Shown here: in pieces, positions 52,208-60,726 of the stretch | Layout of the letters: every line of letters begins with the position of its first letter | How positions within the stretch are numbered: position 1 is the stretch's first letter | DNA from: Cymbomonas tetramitiformis | Lineage: Eukaryota; Chlorophyta; Pyramimonadophyceae; Pyramimonadales; Pyramimonadaceae | DNA: 64,000 nt | Reading direction: 5' to 3' | NCBI GenBank assembly: GCA_001247695.2 | Contig: LGRX02034390.1 | Location: forward strand, 1 to 64,000 | Made by a program: the position numbers and the translations under genes | The notes under the pieces: model-generated | What the model was told of the DNA's origin: nothing | The model's database searches: none | The model's input: the letters and a program-made list of their open reading frames with translations, nothing else

Positions 52208-53325
52208 CGCGCCTCGATGAAGAACATCACAGCGTCCCACTTCGAGGGCCCGAGCAGCTCGGACCCTCCCAGCCTGCTCGGAGTGAACAGGTCCCTGCGC
52301 CGTGGCATGATCACCACCTCGGTGGCCAGGGCCTCCAGCTCTCTGAACCAGGACTGTCCCGGCCAGTACGGAGCCACCACCGTAGCAGCGGCCCCCTCCT
52401 CCCGCAGCTTGTGCGCCACCTCGTCCAGCAGCGCCCACGGGGGGTTCACCCAATTGTTCTCCCCCCGCCAGTCGTACGTCAGAGAGTCCACACCTTCGCA
52501 CTTCGGGTCCTTCCACGCAGCGTAGTACCGAGGAAGCTGCGCGGAGATCTCGGAAGCGAACCGGTCGACTGTGTAGGGCCCCCACTGCTTGTTGGCCCAC
52601 ACGAACCAGTCCCGATTCAGCCGCCAGTCGTCCAAATCCTCGCAACGCGAAAGGTTGTCGGCCCACACGTTGGCCTCGCTGCGGATGTACCGAGCCTGCA
52701 ACTCGATGTCGTGCAGATCCAGTAGCAGCCAGCGTCTCCGCATTCTCCTCATCAGGTCCGGGTTTCTGGATGTGAAGTGTGACAGCATCGCCACCACCGC
52801 CTGGTTGTCGCCGTAGAGCCGTACGACCTTGCCCTCCAGCTCCTGCAGGAACGCCTGTACGGTCTTGTACACGGCCTCCAGCTCCAGGTGTGTAATGTGC
52901 CAGCTGCGCATCTCGTCTGGCCAGAAACCTCGCGCGGGGAACTTCAGGTTCAGCACTCCTCCAAAGGCTGTCATCGAAGAGTCCGTGTGCACCTTCGCTC
53001 TCGTCGGGGATCTCCAGATCTTGCGCCCGTTCCACCTGCTCATCACAGGCAGCCTGGACCACCATTCTAAGTCCCCCCGAGCTGCACGCGAGATTTTTAC
53101 CTTCGCTCCCCAGCTGCGTTTCTCTGCCAGCACGAAGTAGAGCTCCCGCGCCGCTGGTACCGCCAAGTACACGGATTGGCAGAGTCCCGTGAAGGAAGCC
53201 AGTCTCCTGGCAGGAATCCACCTCCGATTTCTCGCTGCGTCGCACAGGATCTCCTTCGCCTTGGTGTGGATCTTGTGTACCCGTCGTTTTGTTACACGGA
53301 ATTGTCCCAGCGTCAGGTCCACCTC
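52201..53325 (-). CDS. PAT RNase H and methyltransferase-like region
   Basis: Continues RT in another frame from LEVDLTLGQFRVTKRR to the stop at 52201-52203. RNase H motifs: VHTDSSMTAFGG, HLELEAVYK, RLYGDNQAVV and ARYIRSEANVWADNLSR. It is followed by a Dam-like methyltransferase module with the segment YTVDRFASE, NPPW (near 52440), VVAPYWPGQSWF and MPRRRDLFTPSRLGG. This RT-RNase H-MT order is the normal one for DIRS-type elements. The frame extends upstream to 54258, but that half is noise over the RT frame. Confidence 0.8.
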   Translation of the reverse strand, partial: EVDLTLGQFRVTKRRVHKIHTKAKEILCDAARNRRWIPARRLASFTGLCQSVYLAVPAARELYFVLAEKRSWGAKVKISRAARGDLEWWSRLPVMSRWNGRKIWRSPTRAKVHTDSSMTAFGGVLNLKFPARGFWPDEMRSWHITHLELEAVYKTVQAFLQELEGKVVRLYGDNQAVVAMLSHFTSRNPDLMRRMRRRWLLLDLHDIELQARYIRSEANVWADNLSRCEDLDDWRLNRDWFVWANKQWGPYTVDRFASEISAQLPRYYAAWKDPKCEGVDSLTYDWRGENNWVNPPWALLDEVAHKLREEGAAATVVAPYWPGQSWFRELEALATEVVIMPRRRDLFTPSRLGGSELLGPSKWDAVMFFIEARP

Positions 53326-54251
53326 CAGCCGAGGTGCTCCACCACCTGCGTAGGCTCCCATTGGCCCTTCTTCTCGTTCCGCCGTAGGCCAAGTCGATGA
53401 AGCACCAGTTGAATTTTTTCTCGACGCAGAAAGCCTTCTCGCTGAGAGTCGACCAGCACCAGAAAATCGTCCATGTACGGTAGTACTCGCATTCCGCTGT
53501 GACGGTTCGCGTCCCCGCCAGCACCACCGGTCCTGCGACGGACTGACCATCGCTGTCGTACTGCGGAACCGTCCCGCAGCCTCCTGATTTCTCTGCGATC
53601 CTCCGCTGCCTGTGGAGAACGTAAAGCCTCCACCATCACGCGTACGAACTTGCAGAACACTCTCGGAGCGTCGCTCCATCCGAACGGCATCGCTGAACAT
53701 TGAAGCAGGTCCCCTTGCAGGTCGAACTGCATGAATCGCTGAAAGTCCGGGTGGATCCCCAGCGCATGAAACCCGTCCTGGAGGTCGAAGCTGAAGCACC
53801 AGTCGCCCGGTTTCGCCAGTCTCCTTAGTTTCGTCAGCGTCTCCATCTTCACACGATTCTTCACACACCACTGGTTCAGCCATCGGAAGTCCACCACCAG
53901 TCTCCACTTGTTCGTACCCGGTTTTGGCACTAAAAAAGCGCGAGAAACGTGAGATCTTCTCGTCGCTCTCGTCCAGGCACCGTTCTCCAGCAGCCTCTCC
54001 TTCTCCGCGTCCAGCCACACCTGCTGCTGCCGCGTAGCATCCCTCAGTGACACCCCGTGGTCGAACGGAGGCGGAGGCTTGCGCTTCCACCTCAACTTCA
54101 CCCCGTGAGTAATCCATTGCATCACCTCGGAACTGGCGCCCGCCGCGCGCCATGCTCCCCTCCGCTGTCTCACCTGCTGTTGCACGGTGAGTTTTCCCCG
54201 CCCAGCGCCCGGAGAGGGCTGTTGCGCTGGACGGGGTGGCGGCACGCACAT
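53313..54251 (-). CDS. PAT reverse transcriptase
   Basis: The ATG at 54251 overlaps the gag stop as TGATG, a typical stop-restart junction. About 312 codons. RT motifs: AFLVPKPGTNKWRLVVDFRW, WCFSFDLQDGFHALGI, CSAMPFGWSDAPRVF, and the catalytic YMDD in VLPYMDDFLVLV, then VVEHLGW. It then hits a stop at 53313, where the RNase H frame takes over one base back. CTCGGCTGG is not a classic slippery site, so a one-base loss is as likely as programmed frameshifting. It copies element RNA within the particle. Confidence 0.85.
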   Translation of the reverse strand: MCVPPPRPAQQPSPGAGRGKLTVQQQVRQRRGAWRAAGASSEVMQWITHGVKLRWKRKPPPPFDHGVSLRDATRQQQVWLDAEKERLLENGAWTRATRRSHVSRAFLVPKPGTNKWRLVVDFRWLNQWCVKNRVKMETLTKLRRLAKPGDWCFSFDLQDGFHALGIHPDFQRFMQFDLQGDLLQCSAMPFGWSDAPRVFCKFVRVMVEALRSPQAAEDRREIRRLRDGSAVRQRWSVRRRTGGAGGDANRHSGMRVLPYMDDFLVLVDSQREGFLRREKIQLVLHRLGLRRNEKKGQWEPTQVVEHLGWRWT

Positions 54252-55252
54252 CACACATCGGCCGCGGGCTTTCCGCCCCGGCCCTTGCCGCCTTTTTCGG
54301 TAGGCTTCTTAGCGTCCTTCTCCTCCTTGTTCTTACGCTCCTTCCAGCGCAGTTCTCGGTCCCGCGGATTCACCACCCGCGTTTCCGCGTTCGCCGCGTT
54401 CTTCGCCGTCATGCTCAGCATCGCCTTGCCGCGGTTCTTGTCAAAGTCGTTCAGCCACTGCTGCAACACCTCATCTGCCACCACGCCGTCTGCTGCCTGG
54501 TAGACTCTGTCCTCCACGAACTGCAGCTTTGCGCGTAGAGCGTCCGATCCTCCCCGTTGTGAAGAACCAGGCTCCTGCTCCAGCTGCCCGCGCAGTTCCA
54601 GCATCGTCCAACGGTTGCACAGCAACGCGTACACACCGTGCACCGAGTTGGTCACCGCGTGGAAACGTTTCTGCCACTCGATCTTCGTCAGTCCGCAGTC
54701 CTCGTTCACGTCCAACGTCTTGTTGCACTCGTCCACCACGTCGTGCAAATAAGACAGCGCTGGAGCCAGAACCATGCACTCGTACTTCATCGAAGAGTTG
54801 GACTTCTTGGAGAGCGCGTCGTACGTCTTGCTGCCGTGCAGGTCGTACAACTGCGGCATCCTCGATGTCAGTGTAGCCGGCCGCGGTGGGAACGGGTTGA
54901 CCGAGGCTGCTGGCACGTACTCCAGCTTCCTCCTTCTCTCCAGAAGTTGCTCGGCGGTCTTGGCTGCGGAGTCCGGGTCAGAAGTCCCAGGCTTCGCTGC
55001 CACCTTCGCCTCCAACTCAACGTTGATCTGTGCTTGACGTTGAAGCTCATTACGCAGCAGGCGATGCTCCTCTGCCTGCTGCCTCTGCATCTCAAGCAGC
55101 TCCCCTTGCTGCTTTTGCATTGTCAGAATTTGTTGCATCAGCACGTCCTGAGTGGACGGTGCTGCCGGGGAAGGGGAAGCCTGCCCGATGTCTGGCTTCC
55201 CCGGGAGGGGAGGGAATTCCTCTGTAGACTTTCCCTTCGAAGTTCCAGCCAT
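54251..55252 (-). CDS. PAT Gag-like protein (333 aa)
   Basis: Starts at an ATG at 55252. N-terminus Ser/Pro-rich, then a Gln-rich coiled coil (about residues 37-85, MQKQQGELLEMQRQQAEEHR). The central conserved block MPQLYDLHGSKTYDALSKKS is shared with the relic copy. The C-terminus is Lys/Glu-rich and strongly charged. No zinc knuckle is present. By position and conservation it is the capsid-type protein of the element. Confidence 0.8.
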   Translation of the reverse strand: MAGTSKGKSTEEFPPLPGKPDIGQASPSPAAPSTQDVLMQQILTMQKQQGELLEMQRQQAEEHRLLRNELQRQAQINVELEAKVAAKPGTSDPDSAAKTAEQLLERRRKLEYVPAASVNPFPPRPATLTSRMPQLYDLHGSKTYDALSKKSNSSMKYECMVLAPALSYLHDVVDECNKTLDVNEDCGLTKIEWQKRFHAVTNSVHGVYALLCNRWTMLELRGQLEQEPGSSQRGGSDALRAKLQFVEDRVYQAADGVVADEVLQQWLNDFDKNRGKAMLSMTAKNAANAETRVVNPRDRELRWKERKNKEEKDAKKPTEKGGKGRGGKPAADV

Positions 55253-55513
55253 TTTCTCTCCCTCAAAGGAGTAACAGTGAAGTCAATCGTACTGCCGTAG
55301 CCGATGTGAAGCCGTCGTTTTGAAGTCGTAACGCCGTCCCCGCGACTTCGCTGTCAGATCTCCTGTCGTCGTTCGATCGCCGTCGTACAACCTAGTGGTC
55401 TCGTCACTACCTACTCTACTGTTTTACCGGTGAAACAGGTGAAGAAATTTACAAAATCAGATTTGCAGTGTGCCTCACAGAGTACCGTAGGTACCCGTGA
55501 AGTTCCTGTTTGC
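55253..55513 (-). other. PAT element leader
   Basis: Untranslated region between the A1 repeat and gag. Confidence 0.6.
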
Positions 55514-55676
55514 AAGAGCAAAAGTAATAGAGCTGAACAGGCGTGTCGCTTCGTGGCTACTTGTACATCCTGTTTGTGTCACGGAGCTACATGTGTCATT
55601 CGGCTCTACTGCAGCAGGAGTCACGGATTCTGAAAGTCTGAAACCACAAAAATTCTGTTGCACTCCAATTTGAACA
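55514..55676 (-). repeat. PAT A1 repeat
   Basis: 163 bp, partner of 50598-50760, at the 5' end of the element. The promoter should lie here. Confidence 0.9.
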
Positions 55677-55911
55677 TACCTATTGCAACGGGTGCGCGAA
55701 GCTTGTATGGCCGATTCCGACAAGTGCTATCGGGCTGAGAAATGAATCCAAGCTTAGAGTTTGAAGTGGTTGTACCGTATACGGTACAAACCGCTCCATA
55801 GGGGTTAAAACTTCAACAGTAATGTACAAAATTGCTTGGGGTAAAAATTGCAGTGTGCCCCACTAAGAATTTCCTGCGAGGAAAAATTCTTGTGGAGCTC
55901 TTTTGCGAAGG

Positions 55912-56073
55912 CAGAGCTGCGGATTCCCACGGTCAGAGCTCCTAAATACTGTTGAGTGTAAAGCCTTCAGATCGAAATCACCAGTGTTTTTCATCTGACG
56001 GCTCAGGTAGATAGGACACTCTGATCAATCTACCAGCACAGAAACCTCTGAATAAATTTTGCAGGCTCCAATT
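55912..56073 (-). repeat. Relic PAT element, left-side A repeat (A1)
   Basis: Partner of 37196-37353. Together they bracket all relic gag-RT-recombinase pieces and so mark the approximate limits of the relic, 18.9 kb apart because of the nested insertions. Confidence 0.7.
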
Positions 56074-56095
56074 TGACCACAATTGCCATTGAAAT

Positions 56096-56540
56096 TGGGA
56101 GGGCACCAAAATCTTTTTGGAAAGCGCTTGATCATTTATAAACATAGATACTGCACACCTACCTGTTTGATTATCTCTATCTGTGTTGAGATCCGATCCA
56201 TGGCATGCTTGTTCTTGCTTGACAGAAAAAAGAAAAGAAAAAGAGACACCCTTTTTCGGGGTGTGGGGCTTTGAGTCCCCTTGACTCTTATTCCATTTTC
56301 CTTCAATCCGGCTCGTTATCCACTTTTTTCCTGTATAATCTGTTAAGGCTTACTGCATATCCCGTAGCGAGGCCGTGTATCTTCCTGAGTAGGCGTATGG
56401 TAGTGCTTCCTGTTTGTCGAATCCTAAGTGTTTGGTCAGTATCTTTACCGTGTGTTCATATATCGTACCTGTGTTCCCGAATACCATTACGTGTAGTGTT
56501 ACTTTGTACCCGTATAGTTCTAAGAGCTTAGAACTATATG
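56096..56540. other. No gene seen
   Basis: AT-rich, with a G-rich short inverted motif (GGGGCTTTGAGTCCCC, 56266-56281). No supported frame. Confidence 0.4.
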
Positions 56541-56939
56541 GATGCAGATTCCTGGATTTTTAAATTGAAAAAGCTACAGCCTTAGAGTCTTTTATCAGGT
56601 GCCAAAGAGCCCAGGTGGTGGCTCAATCCCTGGGTCACCTGGAGTGTCAAAAGCACTCACTAGATTCAAATTGGCTAGAAGCATGTTTTATTTGCGACGA
56701 CTTTCTAGGTTAGTTGATTCTCGACAACTACTTGCCATATTTTCGAGTTATTTGATCGGATTCAGCAAGTGCACAGCAGACAGTACACAACAGACATGCT
56801 TCTAGCCAGTTTGAATCTAGTGAGTGCTTTTGACACTCCAGGCGACCCAGGGATTGAGCCACCACCTGGGCTCTTTGGCACCTGATAAAAGACTCTAAGG
56901 TGTAGTTTTTTCAATTTAAAAATCCATCCATCCTGCATT
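56541..56939. repeat. Foldback element, arms ~145 bp
   Basis: 56543-56687 pairs with 56793-56938 with scattered mismatches. The arms include TCAGGTGCCAAAGAGCCCAG and GTCAAAAGCACTCACTAGAT, and the loop is about 105 bases. Short unrelated frames on both strands encode the same SPGGGSIPGSPG peptide only because of the inversion. Confidence 0.85.
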
Positions 56940-57073
56940 GCCCTCTTGTGAGTAGGAAGTCCTCTATCGGCGTGCCCGCATTCATCCCCACCCCCCTCCT
57001 CCCGGCGTGGGTCCTTATTATGCATCCCCCTTTCCTGCCTTTGCTCATGTCCTTCGCTATCATTCTGGTAGTT

Positions 57074-57775
57074 TCATCTGACCTGATTATTATCATGTTC
57101 TTTATCTCCCTTTCCGTACACCCCCCTAGTACATGGGCCGTGCGTATGAAACCTCCTTTGTTTACTTGCCCAGGCATTCCGCACCATTTGCACTTTTGTG
57201 CCCGTACTCATAGGTGTGGGTTGTCTAAGACGGGGGTTGCCAGAGTTCATGTTATTACCAGTATTTATTGTGGTTATGTGTCTGTTATGTCCCCTTGGGG
57301 GGGACCGGTCTACCGTGCACCAGCAGGATTCCGGTTGTTCTTTCGGGTCCGGTGGTTTGTACTGGTCCCACCTTTCAGCAGTGGGGCGGTGAGCTCGGGT
57401 TTGCAGGCTTACTGTGGGGTCACGTAGGTGAGGTGCAGTGTCGATGTCTCTGGAAGTTCCCGGTATGTCATACAGGTCCCCTTTCACAACGATGGGGAGG
57501 TGACTGCAGGGATGCGGGCTGTTTGTGATGTGCCGTGGGAACAATATATTAATAGTTACCCGGGCCGGCTGGATGTTGTCAAAAGGGCTTTCAAGGTTGC
57601 CAGGGTCTTTCCCCCTGCCTGGTGCAGAGTTACTTCTACTTTTTGGTACAGGGATCCCGTCGTTGCTATAGCACAACCGTCTGCCTTCGATGTGCTCAGC
57701 CTCGTTCAGTTCTGGTCCTACCAGTTGCCGATTTCTTTTTGGTCCTGTCCTCGCGGAGTTGCTGTGTGTCCACAC
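57074..57775 (-). CDS. Possible ORF of unknown function (233 codons)
   Basis: An open minus-strand frame directly downstream of the decayed coding region 57718-60226, rich in Pro, Arg, Asn and Thr. No domain recognised. It may be the tail of the same decayed gene, but one open frame of this length is weak evidence. Confidence 0.25.
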   Translation of the reverse strand: MWTHSNSARTGPKRNRQLVGPELNEAEHIEGRRLCYSNDGIPVPKSRSNSAPGRGKDPGNLESPFDNIQPARVTINILFPRHITNSPHPCSHLPIVVKGDLYDIPGTSRDIDTAPHLRDPTVSLQTRAHRPTAERWDQYKPPDPKEQPESCWCTVDRSPPRGHNRHITTINTGNNMNSGNPRLRQPTPMSTGTKVQMVRNAWASKQRRFHTHGPCTRGVYGKGDKEHDNNQVR

Positions 57776-60226
57776 CCCGCTCCTTCCCCCGGCGGTCTCA
57801 GATTTATCTTTTGCCCCTTCGATTTTTCCAGAGTTAACACAAGAGTTAACACAGTAAGCTGCCTAGGGTTATTTTTGCAGTTTTTGCCTCGACACGATCT
57901 TCGTTTTCCCCTTCTGCAAGCGGTATATGTGCCTGCTAGTGATGTTTTTGTGCCCCGTGGTTGGTACTTTCCTTTTTTCTCTTTCAGTATTTTCCGGGTG
58001 GGGTGGGAACTTACCCGTGCCTTGCGGAGAGCCCTTGCTGCCTCCTGCTCTTCGGGCGTGATGGAAGAAGGCCCGTCGTGCTCCATATATATGTCCAGTT
58101 GAGCCGTCGCTCAGCGGTGTGTCTGATCTTGTCCGTCGGACACCTCTTGATGCTTTTTCCGGGGTGGCCTTGTCAGTGAGGAGCTTTGCCAGTGCTCGGT
58201 TGGCGTTCCCAAAGCTCTTAAGGATGTCCTCGGAGATGCCTGTATGTATCTCGTGGTACTGCTTCGTTTCTTCCGTGAGATCGATGACCGACTGGTTGAC
58301 GACCTCAACCTTCTTGCCAACCTCCTTGGTGGCCGCCACGTTGTCGCTGAAGCTTTTATTGCAGGCCCCTTCTAGCTTCTCAACCGCCCCCCGCTGCGCC
58401 TTCAGCTCCGACTCGTTGTCGTTGCCTCCTCCAGCAACTTTCGCCCACGATCCAGTCAGCAGCTTCGCTTCCAGCGTTTGCACCACTGTATCTATCTATC
58501 TAGGCCTCCCCCCAAGTCTTTTGCTCGTGTCTTTTCCCGCTGTACCTGTCACTTGTGCGTGAAAAGTCGGATTGTTGAACCATAAACTACCGGTTCTTTG
58601 ATGTTATTTTGAACCGCGCCTCGCGGTTCTCCTGCTTACCCAACCAGTTATTATAGGCCTTTTCACTGGCTGAGGCGATGAAAAGGGTGCCGTTTTTTGT
58701 CGCTCTAGTACGCAGGTACGTGCCGGGTTTAGTCGTGTCCGTGCCCGGCCTTGCTGCTGTCGCTGGGAGTTTTCGAAGATGCTCCCCGGGTCCAGCCTGT
58801 GCGAAAAGCTCCCGCAGAGCTTTCGCCATATCCGGGAGATCCCCCACGCACACCAGACGGAGCGTGTGGCCGTTGTCTACAACCACAACCTCTGTCTCCT
58901 CGCAGGCCTTTATTTGCGCTACCGTAGTTCACGATTTTCTGTACTGTACTTGGTAGTCCTCTAGCCCTGGGAAAGTGGTTACCTTTTCTTCGATTTTGAC
59001 TGCGGCTTCCTCCGATGTCGCCACCAGCCGGATATTATTTGTCCCAGCCACCAGATGCACCGACCAGCCGCGGCCCCCTTTGATTGCAGACTCCAGCCCG
59101 TCCATATATAGCCCTCAGTTGCTCCTCAAGCAAGGTCCCGGATGTTTTTTCCCTTGAGCCCCTCACTGATGACGTGAAAGCTGCCGTCCTTCGGTTCCGC
59201 CCCACTGCTGCCGCGGATGGTACACCGACCCTCACCCTCGGAATAGCTAAGTTAGTGATCTTGAAGGAGTCCTCCCCGAGGGGAACGCAGTGCAGCGGCA
59301 TATGCACTAGGGATGCCGCCAGCGCCGTCAGCGCATATTCGGTCTTTTTGAAAGTTAGATGGAGCTCAGCCACCTTGTCCGCGAACCATCTCACCTTAAG
59401 CTGCTCCACGTCCGGTATTGCTGCATCCGTCCCCAACCAGCCCATGCAGGTGTCGCACATATGCAGACAGGTACCCCAGCAGGTAGCTGACCACCACATG
59501 CGGCTCTTCCCTGAATGGGCCCACAGTGACATGCGGGCCCGTGCTGTGCATACCAAGCTCATCCTGCTCCTCATATATACCGTAGGTCCGTTCAGTTGGC
59601 CACTGGCAAATAGTCCACCTTACCGTCCCGGCCCACGCGGCCGTATGGGTCTCAAGTGGAAAGGCTTGTTGGTACCCCAGTTTACGTTCTTCCCCATAGC
59701 TTTCCGCGAAATATTCGGCCAGGGCCTCAAGCCAGCACTGTCACGTTCGCATCCTTCTTCTGGGCCTCGCTTATCACCAGGGCCACGTCCTCCTCGTGCG
59801 TGTCTAGTACTGGTACCATCTTGGCACCCCCGTCATGCTCACTCGTATCCTTCGACACATGGTTCTTGAGTTCTGCGCGAAGTTGTTCTATCTGTCATCT
59901 CGCGGTCATTGGCTGTCCTTCCTCTGTCCGCGTGTCTTTCCAGCTTATCGGGCTGCCCCACCTGCTGCTGGGGACTTCTTTCACCGAATTTTCTCGCGTT
60001 GGTACTCTTCATGGTTCTTTCCTGGGGTTTTCCGGCAGTTTTTCGACTTCTTGCGTCTCTGAACTTTTGTCATTTTTTCAAGCAGGTACGGCGCATTAGG
60101 GCAGAATTCAACAGCATATGGCCGCACCTGTCTCTCACCTGCATTCGGTAGATCCTCATTTGTGCCGTTGGTGAAGGTCGTTGGCAGAAATTTGAAAATT
60201 ATCACACTAAAAATCACTGCTATCAA
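57718..60226 (-). pseudogene. Decayed coding region, probably one multi-domain gene
   Basis: Successive minus-strand segments in different frames have protein-like composition and follow each other with small gaps. They include a coiled-coil-like IEQLRAELKNHVSKDTSE piece near 59880; LEALAEYFAESYGEERKLGY near 59730; VEQLKVRWFADKVAELHLTF near 59390; NNIRLVATSEEAAVKIEEKV near 59030, with a stop near 58935; DNGHTLRLVCVGDLPDMAKA near 58880; and, after 58486, a helical stretch VEVVNQSVIDLTEETKQYHE running to 58090. There the frame slips at an ATATATAT run into a PEEQEAARALRKAR piece. Shifts at about 59720 and 58090 and internal stops argue for a pseudogene. The family is not recognised. A transposon ORF1/gag is a guess. 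Confidence 0.4.
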
Positions 60227-60455
60227 TTTTCTAAAAACCGTTAACTGCCCCCGCGGCCTGGACCGAGGCCTGGGCGGCTCATCATCGAAAAGTGATGCTG
60301 CTTGACAGACAAAGTTTGCAATAATGCAAGCAAGTTTTTTTTTTTTTACACGAATTGATTCACCTAAGAACTACACAATACTTGTGCGGCGCTAATAAGC
60401 CTCTCTTTCACACACACTGCCTCTGACGGGCATGCATTCTGTCGACTTTTGATTA

Positions 60456-60473
60456 TATGTATATATACATATA

Positions 60474-60506
<33 letters not shown>
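60456..60506. repeat. TA/TATG-rich microsatellite
   Basis: ATATATACATATATATATGT-type iterations, target of the following MITE. Confidence 0.85.
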
Positions 60507-60726
60507 GTTACACGCCAATTAATCATGCGGCGCGATTAATTACGCCCCGTTCACGCCAATCCCGCCCGGTGTGATTGGCGTTGTGAAAAATTTCACGCCA
60601 ATTGCGCCCCATAGAGCCTACAAATTGCAAGGTATATACTTCAACCATGTTCAACAAAGAAAACGTCGAAAACCATACTTCTCTGACATTTGGCGCGATT
60701 GGCGTGGGGCGCAATTGGCGTGTAAC
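60507..60726. mobile_element. 220-bp MITE in a TA repeat
   Basis: Termini GTTACACGCCAATT and its inverse, flanked by AT runs. The interior holds further CGCCAATTGCGCCCC/inverse blocks. No coding capacity. Confidence 0.85.

Larger units (their letters stand above)
50401..55676 (-). mobile_element. PAT/kangaroo-type tyrosine-recombinase retroelement, nearly complete
   Basis: Read on the minus strand: A1 (55676-55514), gag, RT, RNase H, methyltransferase, recombinase, B1 (50790-50760), A2 (50760-50598), B2 (50431-50401). A1 and A2 are 163 bp and nearly identical, and B1 and B2 are 31 bp and identical. Split direct repeats of this order are the hallmark of the PAT group of the DIRS order. As expected for recombinase integration, no target duplication is seen. 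The one clear defect is a frame change between RT and RNase H near 53325. Confidence 0.88.
49702..55804. mobile_element. TTAA-flanked element interrupted by the younger PAT element
   Basis: Ends CCCCTATGGAGCGG and CCGCTCCATAGGGG with TTAA on both sides (49698-49701, 55805-55808), a piggyBac-like arrangement. Without the PAT insertion it is about 830 bp with no transposase. It interrupts the relic PAT element between its gag and its A1 repeat. Confidence 0.7.

Noticed and set aside
52208..53527. N-terminal 440 codons of the open frame leading into the recombinase
   Set aside because: Overlaps the RNase H and methyltransferase frame, has no domain of its own, and is absent as protein-like sequence in the relic.
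53330..54258. N-terminal part of the frame that leads into RNase H
   Set aside because: The true RT motifs, including YMDD, lie in the other frame here; this half is Arg/Gly/Ser noise.
57428..58102. 224-codon plus-strand frame
   Set aside because: Antisense to the helical coding-like minus strand at 57869-58486, and no domain of its own.
59084..59869. 261-codon plus-strand frame
   Set aside because: Antisense to protein-like minus-strand pieces; composition (Ser/Pro/Leu) is typical of a shadow frame.
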